Part shown: positions 27,139 to 35,400 of the stretch, one piece after another | Numbering within the stretch: position 1 is the stretch's first letter | Layout of the letters: every line of letters starts with the position of its first letter | Assembly: GCF_000210915.2 (NCBI RefSeq) | Contig: NC_016620.1 | Location: 1,178,001-1,242,000, forward strand | From: Halobacteriovorax marinus SJ | GTDB lineage: Bacteria; Bdellovibrionota; Bacteriovoracia; Bacteriovoracales; Bacteriovoracaceae | DNA: 64,000 nt | Direction: 5' to 3' | Position numbers and translations under genes: made by a program | The notes under the pieces: model-generated | Told to the model about the DNA's origin: nothing | Database searches by the model: none | Seen by the model: only the letters and a program-made list of their open reading frames with translations

Positions 27139-27777
27139 TTAATATCTTTCTGCTCTTTTCATTAGCTTCTTCTTCATTTTACCTTTCATATTTAAAAGTA
27201 AAAGAATACCACCATGCTCACCGTTGCTATCATTTCCAACAACCGAAACATTTCCAGCTTTCTTTTCATTCATATAGTAACTAAATGTTGCAATTGCTCC
27301 ATCAATTCCTAAATCAGCTGGTACGAAAATTCCAAATACTTCTGGTCCAACATAGAGGCTCATATTGTGAAACTTTTCAATAGAGAATGCTACCGCTGGT
27401 AATTGTCCACCTGCAACACCTGGAAGAGCTCTACCACCTGGAAGTCTTTGTGGATCTAAATTTCCAAGTCTATCATCGAATACATCGTCAAGAGACACTG
27501 AAACAGAGAGAAGTGTACCTGAACTTTGTAAGTCCGGAGAAATCTCAATATATGAGTTTGGATACTTAGGAATGTTATATCTAAGTCCACCGTCAAGAAC
27601 AACATTTTCAAGAACCATAGAAATCATTAGGTTGTCTTGTAAAAGTTGTACGTGTGGTCCATCAACACCTTCTATTTCAATATTAGAAGTGTCAGATTTA
27701 CATGATGTAAAAGAAAGTAGCCCCAAAAGTGTTAGAAATAGAAACGAGTGTTTCTTTGCTCGAATTAATGCGTTCAT
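27139..27777 (-). CDS. Putative lipoprotein of unknown family
   Basis: The N-terminus (MNALIRAKKH, then a hydrophobic run ending LSFTSCKSD) looks like a lipoprotein signal with Cys at about residue 26, although T and S at -2 and -1 are only a fair lipobox. The mature part, about 185 residues, has alternating strand-like sequence (for example VLDGGLRYNIPKYPNSYIEISP and GTLLSVSVSLDDVFDD cores) and ends KKLMKRAERY. A strong ribosome site, GGAGGA, precedes the ATG. No family is recognised. It shares a terminator with the convergent 855-residue gene but has its own promoter region of about 120 bases. Confidence 0.7.
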   Translation of the reverse strand: MNALIRAKKHSFLFLTLLGLLSFTSCKSDTSNIEIEGVDGPHVQLLQDNLMISMVLENVVLDGGLRYNIPKYPNSYIEISPDLQSSGTLLSVSVSLDDVFDDRLGNLDPQRLPGGRALPGVAGGQLPAVAFSIEKFHNMSLYVGPEVFGIFVPADLGIDGAIATFSYYMNEKKAGNVSVVGNDSNGEHGGILLLLNMKGKMKKKLMKRAERY

Positions 27778-27900
27778 TTGTCCTCCAATGAATTTAAATT
27801 GCCGTGCTTAAAATCATTGTCGGAAAAAAATTCCTAGCACTTAAAAAAAAGAAAGCAATTTATGTTTATGTCGGGGACAAATACTCGGGTAAAGAAAAGA

Positions 27901-27924
27901 GTGGAGGCACTTTCATGCCTCCAC
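27901..27924 (-). terminator. Terminator of the small 50-residue gene
   Basis: GTGGAGGCA and TGCCTCCAC form an exact 9-base stem with a 6-base loop. On the minus strand it is followed by TCTTTTCTTT. It lies 38 bases past the stop of the small gene. Confidence 0.85.
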
Positions 27925-27961
27925 CCAAAACTGATAAGAAAGGAAAGAGTGGTTATATTTG

Positions 27962-28114
27962 CTATAACGCTCTTTGTTTGGAAATGAATTGAAGAAGTAA
28001 CTCTTCGCAATCTACCTCAACACCAAGTTGCTCTAAGAGTTCTTGCTTTTCCTGTACTTTAGTCTCTAATTCGGCCAGTTCAGAAAGAAGTTCAAAGCAG
28101 TTGCGAATAATCAT
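27962..28114 (-). CDS. Small 50-residue coiled-coil-like protein
   Basis: This short gene is easy to miss but has a complete set of signals: ATG preceded by GAGGTGA, a near-consensus promoter at 28151-28178, and a strong terminator. The product begins MIIRNCFELLSELAELE and is rich in Leu, Glu and Gln in a heptad-like pattern, ending FISKQRAL; it has two cysteines (about residues 6 and 36). It has no signal peptide or membrane helix and is probably cytosolic and helical. I cannot name a family. It lies alone between the lipoprotein gene and the SUF operon. A short regulator or adaptor is possible but not shown. Confidence 0.7.
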   Translation of the reverse strand: MIIRNCFELLSELAELETKVQEKQELLEQLGVEVDCEELLLQFISKQRAL

Positions 28115-28150
28115 AGTCACCTCGAATCAATAAGTTTGATAGGTAAAACT

Positions 28151-28178
28151 ATTGTATCCTTTATTAAACTAAAGTCAA
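28151..28178 (-). promoter_or_regulatory. Sigma70-type promoter of the small gene
   Basis: TTGACT (-35, 28173-28178) and TACAAT (-10, 28151-28156) on the minus strand are separated by 16 bases. The -10 box ends 36 bases before the ATG at 28114. This is the best promoter match seen in the window. Confidence 0.8.
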
Positions 28179-28191
28179 GGCTATAAAAAAA

Positions 28192-28209
28192 GCACTTCAT
28201 AAAAAGTGC
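28192..28209 (-). terminator. SUF operon terminator
   Basis: GCACTT and AAGTGC arms (extended by the flanking A/T runs) and a T-run of seven on the minus strand. It is 31 bases past the nfu stop and directly precedes the small gene's promoter. Confidence 0.85.
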
Positions 28210-28240
28210 CTTTTTTAAGTAAAATCAATGTGTTATCTAT

Positions 28241-28795
28241 TTAGTAGCTGGGAGCAATGTAGACATCTATATCAGGATTATACTCGTCTCTGAGTATGGC
28301 CTTGATGGCCTCAAGCGTTCCCGTTGTTGAAGATGGGCACGTACCACAGGCCCCTTGGTATTGAACGAGTAGAATATTGTCTTCAAATGAGATTGTTTGG
28401 ATGTCTCCTCCATCTCCTTGAAGTCCTGGTCTGATTGTCTTATCTAAGATGGCCTCAATCTCTTTTAGCTCAGGGGAGAGGTTAGCTCTTCTCTCTGCTT
28501 CTGGATCAGGATCAAAGTAATTAGGATCATGCTTTGGATATTCTGAATTTATGTAGTCCATGATTGTTGGTTCCATACTTTCCCAATCTTCATAGCCAAA
28601 CTTGGTGATCGTAATGACATTATCGTAGAAGTGAAGTTGATCAACACCACGAACAGTGAAAAGAGTTAAGGCAAGATTATTATCTCCACAGTCCATTGGT
28701 GATTTATAACTTGAATTCCCTTCATTCTTTACTGGCTTATCTAGTATAAACTTAAGCGCGTTTGGGTTTGGTGTTGGTTGGATTTGAATGTCCAT
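28241..28795 (-). CDS. nfuA: Nfu-type iron-sulfur cluster carrier
   Basis: The protein holds a transient Fe-S cluster and hands it to target apoproteins. Residues 1-85 form an Nfu N-terminal domain (starting IQIQPTPNPNALKF), as in eukaryotic and alphaproteobacterial Nfu; residues ~105-184 form the NifU C-terminal domain with the cluster-binding CGTCPSS at about 158 (CxxC). It is the last gene of the SUF operon, 17 bases after sufS, and precedes the terminator. The symbol is used loosely because this protein has the Nfu1-type rather than the E. coli-type N-terminal domain. Confidence 0.9.
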   Translation of the reverse strand: MDIQIQPTPNPNALKFILDKPVKNEGNSSYKSPMDCGDNNLALTLFTVRGVDQLHFYDNVITITKFGYEDWESMEPTIMDYINSEYPKHDPNYFDPDPEAERRANLSPELKEIEAILDKTIRPGLQGDGGDIQTISFEDNILLVQYQGACGTCPSSTTGTLEAIKAILRDEYNPDIDVYIAPSY

Positions 28796-28812
28796 TTTTT
28801 TCCTCTTTTATT

Positions 28813-30036
28813 TTATAAGAATTCTTTTGTTTTTATAATAGCAGCGACAAGAGCATCTACTTCTTCTTTCGTGTTGTAGACAGAGAATGAGGCCCTAGTT
28901 GTTGCAGGTATATTAAATCTCTTCATTAGTGGTTGAGTGCAGTGGTGACCAGTACGAACGGCGATACCTTGTCTATCTAGGAGAGTCCCTATGTCGTGAG
29001 GGTGTGCTCCTTCCATTGTGAAAGAGATAACAGATGTTTTTTCTTTTGATGTTCCAATAATCTTGAGGCCATCTATCTTAGAGAGTTGCTCTGTTGCATA
29101 CTCTAAGAGCTCATGCTCCCATGCCTTTATTGTATCTAGACCTATCTCATTTATATAATCAATGGCCGCTTTAAGAGCAATAACTCCAGCAATATGCGGA
29201 GTACCTGCTTCAAATTTATGTGGAAGAGTATTGTAAGTGGTCTTTTCAAAACTAACCACGTCAATCATATCTCCTCCACCCTGGTAAGGAGGCATCTCAT
29301 TTAATAAATCCTCTTTTCCGTAGAGGACTCCAACACCTGTAGGTCCAAACATTTTATGAGAGCTAAAGGCGAGGAAATCACAGTCTAAGTTCTGAACATC
29401 AATTTTCTCATGTGAGATAGACTGTGCTGCATCTACAACATAGATTGCTCCAACATCGTGAGCAAGCTTTATCATCTCAGCAATAGGATTTATCGTTCCT
29501 AGAGAATTAGAAATATGATTTGTCGCTACAATCGCCACCTTCTCGTTAAGAAGAATTTTATATGCAGTAAGATCTATTTCACCCAAGTCATTAACTGGAA
29601 TCTCTATGACTTCTGCGCCGACTTCTTCAGCAATCATTTGCCATGGAACAATATTAGAGTGGTGCTCAAGTGTTGAAAGTAGGATTTGATCACCCTTTTT
29701 TAAGAACTTCCTTCCATAGCTTGAGGCAACTAAGTTAAGTGATTCAGTTGTACCCTTAGTAAAAATGACTTCGTAATCATTTCTAGCATTAATGAGATGT
29801 TGAATACTCTTTCTCGTCTCTTCGTATTTTATCGTTCCCATCTCACTAAGGTAGTGAACACCTCTGTGAATATTCGCCGCTTCATTTGAGTAGTGGGCGT
29901 TGAGTGCGTCTATTACAGGCCTACACTTCAATGTACTAGCGGCATTATCTAAGTAAATTAATGGTCTATCGTGAACAGTTCTAGAAAGTTCAGGAAAGTC
30001 ATTTCGAATTTTTAAAACATCAAAGTTCTCTAGCAT
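28813..30036 (-). CDS. sufS: SufS cysteine desulfurase
   Basis: SufS is a pyridoxal phosphate enzyme that takes sulfur from cysteine to give alanine and a persulfide for Fe-S cluster assembly. The cofactor lysine lies in FSSHKMFGPTGVG (about residue 229), with the aspartate block VVDAAQSISH before it. The active-site Cys is in RTGHHCTQPLM (about 367), a class II SufS signature. Length 407 is normal. Its ATG at 30036 overlaps the last base of sufD, so translation is coupled. No sufE gene is visible in the operon. Confidence 0.96.
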   Translation of the reverse strand: MLENFDVLKIRNDFPELSRTVHDRPLIYLDNAASTLKCRPVIDALNAHYSNEAANIHRGVHYLSEMGTIKYEETRKSIQHLINARNDYEVIFTKGTTESLNLVASSYGRKFLKKGDQILLSTLEHHSNIVPWQMIAEEVGAEVIEIPVNDLGEIDLTAYKILLNEKVAIVATNHISNSLGTINPIAEMIKLAHDVGAIYVVDAAQSISHEKIDVQNLDCDFLAFSSHKMFGPTGVGVLYGKEDLLNEMPPYQGGGDMIDVVSFEKTTYNTLPHKFEAGTPHIAGVIALKAAIDYINEIGLDTIKAWEHELLEYATEQLSKIDGLKIIGTSKEKTSVISFTMEGAHPHDIGTLLDRQGIAVRTGHHCTQPLMKRFNIPATTRASFSVYNTKEEVDALVAAIIKTKEFL

Positions 30037-31289
30037 TATTGTCCTTGCTCTAAATGTTCAAAAACATTTTTCTCAAATGATTCAAAGAGAATATTTGAAA
30101 GATAATTCTCAATCTGAGTATCTTCTATTTTTAAAATGGCATCCGCACAGAATGCATGAATAAGTAATTTCTGAGCACGCTCCTTACTTAATCCTCTAGA
30201 CTGTAAATAGAAGGCCTCTTCATCACTCATTTGCCCTACAGTAGCACCGTGGGCACATTTTACGTCGTCAGCATAGACTTCAAGTTGAGGTCTTGTGTCA
30301 ACGTGTGCCTTCTTCGTTAAGAGAAGGTTTTTATTTAATTGTTCTGAGTTAACTTTCTGTGCATCTCTATCAACGAGTACTTTTCCTGTGAATACTCCAC
30401 GAGCACTTTCATCTAAAACACCTTTGAAGAGCTGAGAGCTATCAGTGTGTTCAGCATCGTGGTGGATGAGTGAGAAGTTGTCACAGTGCTGTTTACCTGC
30501 AAGTGTATAGAGACCATCAACAGAGGCTTCGGCCCCTGGCTCTAGGAGTTTTACTTGAAGATTATGTCTCGCCTTAATTGCACCAGTATTAAAAGTGAAG
30601 CTCTTAAAATTTGCATCTCTTTTTAGCGTTGCATTTACACTTCCAGCATGGAAAGCAAGATTGCCCTCTGTCTGAACTTTAATATGTTTAGCTATGGCAC
30701 CATCTTTTAAAGTAAAGTTTGTGACACTCACCTGGTTATAATTTAAATCATCTGCACCTTGGAAAATTTCTACAAAATTACACTGTGAATGAATATCCAT
30801 TTCTATATGAATACGCGGCGTAGAGTAGCTATTGGCTTCTGTTGCTTGATGAATAATTGTAATTGGAGCTTCTTGCACAAAGTTCTTAGGAACTTTGATT
30901 TTTAGAATACTAGAATTTACTGAGGCATTAAGCATTCCAAAGATATCTTTAGTATCATCTAAGTAGTCTGCAATAGAGAGATCATTTGTAGAAATAGTCT
31001 CCAATTGAATCTCGCTTGGAAGCTTAGACATTTGTGCTTGGTAAGCACCATTGATGAAATAGAGTGAGTACTCACCGAGAGGAGACTCTATTTCCTTTGC
31101 ACTATCAGTCTTTGCTAGTTTAAAGCTCTCTGGAACGACATCAGTCACTTTCGTATAGAGCCAGTCTTCCATCTTAGTGTGAGGAAGACCTCTTTCTTTA
31201 AAAAAGTTTAATGCCGACTTTTGCACATCGCTCTTTGCAATTAGCTCAAGTTCTTTAATATAATTATCTGTAACTTCATTAATTTTCAT
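30036..31289 (-). CDS. sufD: SufD, SUF scaffold subunit
   Basis: SufD is the partner of SufB in the SufBCD scaffold, which assembles Fe-S clusters. The C-terminal beta-helix family features are visible: VYADDVKCAHGATVGQ at about residue 335-350 and YLQSRGLSKERAQKLL at about 358-373, both shared with SufB. Length 417 is typical. It lies between sufC (8 bases upstream) and sufS (1-base overlap). The N-terminal region is less conserved, as usual in this family. Confidence 0.94.
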   Translation of the reverse strand: MKINEVTDNYIKELELIAKSDVQKSALNFFKERGLPHTKMEDWLYTKVTDVVPESFKLAKTDSAKEIESPLGEYSLYFINGAYQAQMSKLPSEIQLETISTNDLSIADYLDDTKDIFGMLNASVNSSILKIKVPKNFVQEAPITIIHQATEANSYSTPRIHIEMDIHSQCNFVEIFQGADDLNYNQVSVTNFTLKDGAIAKHIKVQTEGNLAFHAGSVNATLKRDANFKSFTFNTGAIKARHNLQVKLLEPGAEASVDGLYTLAGKQHCDNFSLIHHDAEHTDSSQLFKGVLDESARGVFTGKVLVDRDAQKVNSEQLNKNLLLTKKAHVDTRPQLEVYADDVKCAHGATVGQMSDEEAFYLQSRGLSKERAQKLLIHAFCADAILKIEDTQIENYLSNILFESFEKNVFEHLEQGQ

Positions 31290-31297
31290 ATTTAACC

Positions 31298-32050
31298 TTA
31301 CTTAATTAGCCAGTCGTAACCTTTCTCTTCAAGTTCTAACGCAAGCTCTTTTCCTCCAGACTTAATAATCTTCCCTTGGTAGAGAACGTGAACATAGTCT
31401 GGGACAATATAGTCAAGTAGACGTTGGTAATGTGTTACGAGAACGACAGAGTTGAATCTACTCTTAAGGGCATTTACACCTTTTGCCACAATCTTTAGAG
31501 CATCGATATCAAGTCCTGAATCTGTTTCATCTAGTAGAGCAAGTCTTGGATTTAGAACGGCCATCTGTAGAATTTCGTTCTTCTTCTTCTCTCCACCTGA
31601 GAAACCAGTGTTCACTGGTCTATTTAAAAATTCTTCTCTCATTTCAAGTAGTTTAAGTTTAGGCATAAGAATTTCTTTAAATGCAGCTTCATCCATTTCA
31701 CCAGCACCGTTCGCCTTTGAAACTTCGTTGAATGACTCGTGAAGGAAGTTGAAGTTTGTTACACCTGGAATCTCAATAGGGTATTGAAAACCTAGGAAGA
31801 TACCATTCTTTGCTCTCTCGTCTGCTTCGAGTTCAAGTAGATCAGAGTTCTTTCCATTGATATTATATTCAATTGACCCTTGCGTTACTTCAAACGCTGG
31901 GTGACCGGCGATGACCTTTGAAAGAGTACTCTTTCCCGATCCGTTTGGTCCCATAATTGCGTGAACCTCTCCGGCCTTAATCGTTAGGTCAATACCCCTT
32001 AAAATATCGTTATCTTCAACTTTTGCGTGTAAGTTCTTTATTTCAATCAT
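31298..32050 (-). CDS. sufC: SufC ATPase
   Basis: SufC is the soluble ABC-type ATPase of the SufBCD complex. Walker A GPNGSGKST is at about residue 35, the ABC signature FSGGEKKKNE at about 150, and Walker B with the family's RLALLDETDSGLD about 20 residues later; the SufC-typical DALKIVAKGVN follows. Length 250 is normal. It is 11 bases downstream of sufB and 8 bases upstream of sufD. Confidence 0.97.
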   Translation of the reverse strand: MIEIKNLHAKVEDNDILRGIDLTIKAGEVHAIMGPNGSGKSTLSKVIAGHPAFEVTQGSIEYNINGKNSDLLELEADERAKNGIFLGFQYPIEIPGVTNFNFLHESFNEVSKANGAGEMDEAAFKEILMPKLKLLEMREEFLNRPVNTGFSGGEKKKNEILQMAVLNPRLALLDETDSGLDIDALKIVAKGVNALKSRFNSVVLVTHYQRLLDYIVPDYVHVLYQGKIIKSGGKELALELEEKGYDWLIK

Positions 32051-32061
32051 TGTTATATTCC

Positions 32062-33489
32062 TTATCCAATCGAATTTTCTAATTTCATTTCTATTAACTT
32101 CACAGCTTCAACTGAGAACTCTAGTGGTAGCTCTTTGAAAACATCTGAGCAAAATCCATTTACGATCATAGAGATACATTTCTCCATATCCATTCCTCTT
32201 TGTTGTAAGTAAAAGAGTTGGTCTTCACTGATCTTTGATGTCGAGGCTTCGTGCTCTACAGTCGCTGTATTATTCTTTACATCTATATATGGGAATGTAT
32301 TCGCAGCACACTTATCACCAACTAACATAGAGTCACATTGAGAGTAATTTCTTGCTCCTGTCGCCGACGGCATAACTTTTACAAGCCCACGGTAGTTATT
32401 TTCAGACTGCTCTGCAGAGATACCTTTAGAGATAATTGTACTCTTAGTATTTTTACCGATGTGAACCATCTTTGTTCCAGTATCGGCCTGCATTTTATTA
32501 TTTGTTAAAGCAACAGAGTAGAAAGCACCTTGTGAGTTATCTCCAATGAGATTACAACTAGGGTATTTCCATGTGATTGCTGAACCGGCCTCTACTTGTG
32601 TCCAAGAGATTTTTGAATTTCGTCCAAGACAATTTCCTCTCTTAGTAACAAAGTTATAAATACCACCAATACCTTCTTTATTTCCTGCGTACCAATTTTG
32701 AACAGTAGAGTACTTAACTTCAGCATCATCTAAAGCAACAATTTCTACGATGGCAGCATGAAGTTGGTTCTCATCTCTTTGAGGAGCTGTACAACCTTCT
32801 AGGTAATTTACGAAGCTTCCTTTTTCGGCAACGATAAGAGTTCTCTCAAATTGCCCCGTCTCTTTAGCGTTGATTCTAAAGTATGTAGACAGATCCATTG
32901 GGCAAGTGACGCCTTCAGGAATATAGACAAATGAACCATCAGAAAAAACTGCAGAGTTTAGTGCTGCGTAGAAGTTATCTGCAGGTGGAACAACTGTACC
33001 AAGGTATTTCTTTACAAGTTCAGGGTAGTCTTTGACTGCTTCTGAAATAGAGCAAAAGATAACTCCTACTTTTTCCAAGTCTTCTTTATATGTTGTTGCA
33101 ACAGAGACACTATCAAAGACCGCATCTACAGCAACGCCAGAAATTCTCTTTTGTTCAGAGAGAGGAATTCCTAACTTTTCAAAAGTTGCTAAAAGCTCTG
33201 GATCTACTTCATCTAAACTTGAAAGAGCTTCTTTCTTCTTAGGAGCAGCGTAGTAGTAGAGGTCTTCAAAGTCTATCGCAGGAATATCGAGTTTTGCCCA
33301 GTTGGGCTCTTTCATTGTCTTCCAAAGCTTAAAGGCCTTGAGTCTATACTCGAGAAGCCACTGCGGCTCTTCTTTCTTTTTAGAAATAAGTCTTACGATT
33401 TCCTCATTCAGACCTTTAGGAAACTCTTCAGTTTCGATATCTGTATAGAATCCGTACTTATACTCTTCTTGTAGAATTTCTTCGCTCAT
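32062..33489 (-). CDS. sufB: SufB, SUF scaffold subunit
   Basis: SufB carries the nascent Fe-S cluster in the SufBCD complex. The protein, 475 residues, has the family blocks [15 protein letters not shown] (about 190), [20 protein letters not shown] (cores LEGCTAP and QLHAAIVE), [12 protein letters not shown] and the C-terminal [21 protein letters not shown]. The Cys in [15 protein letters not shown] is the conserved cluster ligand region. Its ATG overlaps the end of the Rrf2 regulator gene by four bases, so it is the first structural gene of the operon. Confidence 0.97.
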   Translation of the reverse strand: MSEEILQEEYKYGFYTDIETEEFPKGLNEEIVRLISKKKEEPQWLLEYRLKAFKLWKTMKEPNWAKLDIPAIDFEDLYYYAAPKKKEALSSLDEVDPELLATFEKLGIPLSEQKRISGVAVDAVFDSVSVATTYKEDLEKVGVIFCSISEAVKDYPELVKKYLGTVVPPADNFYAALNSAVFSDGSFVYIPEGVTCPMDLSTYFRINAKETGQFERTLIVAEKGSFVNYLEGCTAPQRDENQLHAAIVEIVALDDAEVKYSTVQNWYAGNKEGIGGIYNFVTKRGNCLGRNSKISWTQVEAGSAITWKYPSCNLIGDNSQGAFYSVALTNNKMQADTGTKMVHIGKNTKSTIISKGISAEQSENNYRGLVKVMPSATGARNYSQCDSMLVGDKCAANTFPYIDVKNNTATVEHEASTSKISEDQLFYLQQRGMDMEKCISMIVNGFCSDVFKELPLEFSVEAVKLIEMKLENSIG

Positions 33490-33965
33490 ACTTGTGTTCC
33501 ATTTGAATCTAATTCTTTAACAATGTCTTTAATTGGACATAGTTTGTTCTTATCACTGAACTCTTCTCCAAAAAGTAATTCTTGAATAGAGAGAGAGTTT
33601 AAAAATTGGTTTAATTTCTCACTGAGTGTGCTCATTGGATTAACGATATTGCAATCACAGTGAAGTTCGCATAGGCCTTTATTCGTTTGGCAGATTGATT
33701 TAACTTCTTTTGCCTCTATAATGCGTGCAAGTTTAAGATAGCTAATTGTTGAGAGGTCTACATTTATTGTATAACCACCTTTAATTCCTTTTACAGAAGA
33801 TAGGATGTCGTGTGAGTTCATCACTTGCATGACTTTAGCTGTAGTGTCGAAAGGTGTTTTGAAGTGGTCACATATTTCACGCGCACTAGTTAGTTCGCCG
33901 CCTTTTTCGACCATGAATTTTAACGCCATTAGGGCGTATTCTACTTTTTTATTAACCTTCAGCAT
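33486..33965 (-). CDS. Rrf2/IscR-family Fe-S regulator of the SUF operon
   Basis: This is a winged-helix transcription factor of the Rrf2 family, which senses Fe-S cluster state. The N-terminal helix-turn-helix region (residues ~1-70, with [16 protein letters not shown] and KGIKGGYT cores) is followed by a cysteine group [14 protein letters not shown] at about 91-104 (C-x6-C-x3-C-x-C), the likely cluster ligands. It is the leading gene of the operon and overlaps sufB by four bases, so it probably regulates its own operon. IscR and SufR relatives act this way. The ATG has AGGA before it. Confidence 0.92.
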   Translation of the reverse strand: MLKVNKKVEYALMALKFMVEKGGELTSAREICDHFKTPFDTTAKVMQVMNSHDILSSVKGIKGGYTINVDLSTISYLKLARIIEAKEVKSICQTNKGLCELHCDCNIVNPMSTLSEKLNQFLNSLSIQELLFGEEFSDKNKLCPIKDIVKELDSNGTQV

Positions 33966-34173
33966 TAAATATCCTAAGTTACTAAAATCAATATATTTTC
34001 AGATAATTTCACACATATACCTTTAAATAAGTTAAAAAGAAACCTATTTCAGTCATTATAGAGGAAAAAATACGGTAAATTTTGGCTTATTTTGTTTGAT
34101 GGCCCAAATTAATTTATATCAATTGTTATTTCAGTATCTTATAATTTAATTCTTAAGTGAGTGAGGAGGGGTT
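33966..34173. promoter_or_regulatory. Divergent SUF/hydroxylase regulatory region
   Basis: This 208-base AT-rich gap must hold the SUF operon promoter (leftward) and that of the hydroxylase-type gene (rightward). Rrf2 sites are degenerate and I cannot mark one with confidence. The ribosome site for the rightward gene, GAGGAGGGG, is clear. Confidence 0.45.
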
Positions 34174-34947
34174 TTGCAGACGCGCTTTATTGTCTTTATC
34201 TCAATTTTAGCAACTTTTTCATTGCTTGAGTGTTTACTGAAGCGCCGTAGGGATCCCAATTTATATCCTTCAAATATCTATAGGCGACTTTCGAATATTG
34301 CTTTGCTGATGTTTGGAAGTTTACTTCTATTTCTTTGGAATCATTTTCTTCCACTGGTGAGTGCTTATAGGGCAACTGACTTCGGAGTGGGCCTTATTCC
34401 CTGGCTTGGTTTATCGTTTGAGGCAAGTGTGATTTTGGGTTTTATTCTTATGGACCTGCTCATTTACTTTCAACATCTCTTATTTCATAAAATTAAAATA
34501 CTTTGGAAAGTTCACCGGGTACATCATTTAGATAATTTATTAGATGTCACAACGGCCCTGCGCTTTCATCCGCTAGAGTTGATCTTATCTCAGTTAATAA
34601 AGATCACTGGAGTTATAGCTTTTGGTGTTGGCCTAGAGAGTTTATTGCTTTTTGAAATTACTCTTAGTTCTTTTGCTATTTTTAATCATGCCAATATTCA
34701 ATTGCCTAAGAAGTTGGATAAGTTCTTAGCTAGTCTTTTTGTAACACCTAATTTTCACGTCATTCATCACCATCCAAAACTTCATTTACATAATTCCAAT
34801 TATGGATTTTGCTTATCTATTTGGGATAGAATTTTTAAAACTTATGAGAGTGCTAAGGTAGAGGACTATAGTGAATTTGATTGTGGTCTTGATAGTGAGT
34901 ATAGAGACTCTTTTAAGGGAATGCTGAGCACTCCCTTTAGGAGATAA
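34174..34947 (+). CDS. Fatty acid hydroxylase/sterol desaturase family membrane protein (second)
   Basis: This is a second membrane di-iron hydroxylase-type protein, shorter (257 residues) than the one at 238. Histidine groups are visible: FQHLLFHK (about 103), VHRVHHLD (about 117), LRFHPLE (about 132), FNHAN and FHVIHHHPKLHLHNSNYG (about 199-215). Hydrophobic segments lie before and between them. The start is TTG at 34174, four bases past a very strong GAGGAGGGG site; no ATG nearby fits. It has a different histidine spacing from the first and is not a recent duplicate. The substrate is unknown. Confidence 0.85.
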   Translation: MQTRFIVFISILATFSLLECLLKRRRDPNLYPSNIYRRLSNIALLMFGSLLLFLWNHFLPLVSAYRATDFGVGLIPWLGLSFEASVILGFILMDLLIYFQHLLFHKIKILWKVHRVHHLDNLLDVTTALRFHPLELILSQLIKITGVIAFGVGLESLLLFEITLSSFAIFNHANIQLPKKLDKFLASLFVTPNFHVIHHHPKLHLHNSNYGFCLSIWDRIFKTYESAKVEDYSEFDCGLDSEYRDSFKGMLSTPFRR

Positions 34948-34950
34948 TTC

Positions 34951-35199
34951 TTAGGCCGCTGTTCTCTCAATAGAGTGAGTAAGCTTTGAGTCCATATATT
35001 CATAGAGTAGGTAATCAAGAGTTTTATCTTCATAAAGTTTTACAAAGCTTTCGATAACACATATCTCAACGAGGTCTTGTCTAAGCTCAGGAGCTTGCTC
35101 TTTTTGAAGAGCTAAGAGAAAGTCAAAATCAAGTTGAATAGACTTTGATTCAGTATGTTTTTCAATTCGTGATAATATTTGTGATTTAATTTGTGACAT
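34951..35199 (-). CDS. Small helical cytosolic protein (82 residues)
   Basis: I do not recognise it. The start at 35199 (MSQIKSQILSRIE) is chosen because AGAGGAGA lies just before it; an ATG seven codons earlier would place this ribosome site inside the gene. The product is charged and helical, without signal peptide: FDFLLALQKEQ, then LVEICVIESFVKLYEDK, ending SIERTAA. It is convergent with the hydroxylase-type gene three bases away and divergent from the rhomboid gene. Confidence 0.6.
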   Translation of the reverse strand: MSQIKSQILSRIEKHTESKSIQLDFDFLLALQKEQAPELRQDLVEICVIESFVKLYEDKTLDYLLYEYMDSKLTHSIERTAA

Positions 35200-35231
35200 T
35201 ATTATTTTCTCCTCTAGCATAATGCATTTAT

Positions 35232-35246
35232 CTAGTCTGAGACTAG
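35232..35246. promoter_or_regulatory. Palindrome CTAGTC-TGA-GACTAG in a divergent gap
   Basis: An exact 6-base inverted repeat with a 3-base centre lies 33 bases upstream of the small gene's start, in the 200-base gap shared with the rhomboid gene. It may be an operator. The remaining gap is AT-rich with no clear gene. Confidence 0.35.
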
Positions 35247-35400
35247 TTGCGTACTTACTGTACTTATCGGAAAAATATTGATGTTGATTAAGCTTTGGGC
35301 ATGGCTGAATAATATTTTTCTATGGTATTATAAAACAATTTTAAATTTTATCACTCTTAATTTATAAATAGTTTAAATTAAATAATTAGATAGGTAAGTA

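Noticed and set aside
27804-27992. 62-codon plus-strand frame between the lipoprotein and SUF genes
   Set aside because: It has no ribosome site, runs through the terminator hairpin of the small minus-strand gene and lies antisense to that gene's 3' part.
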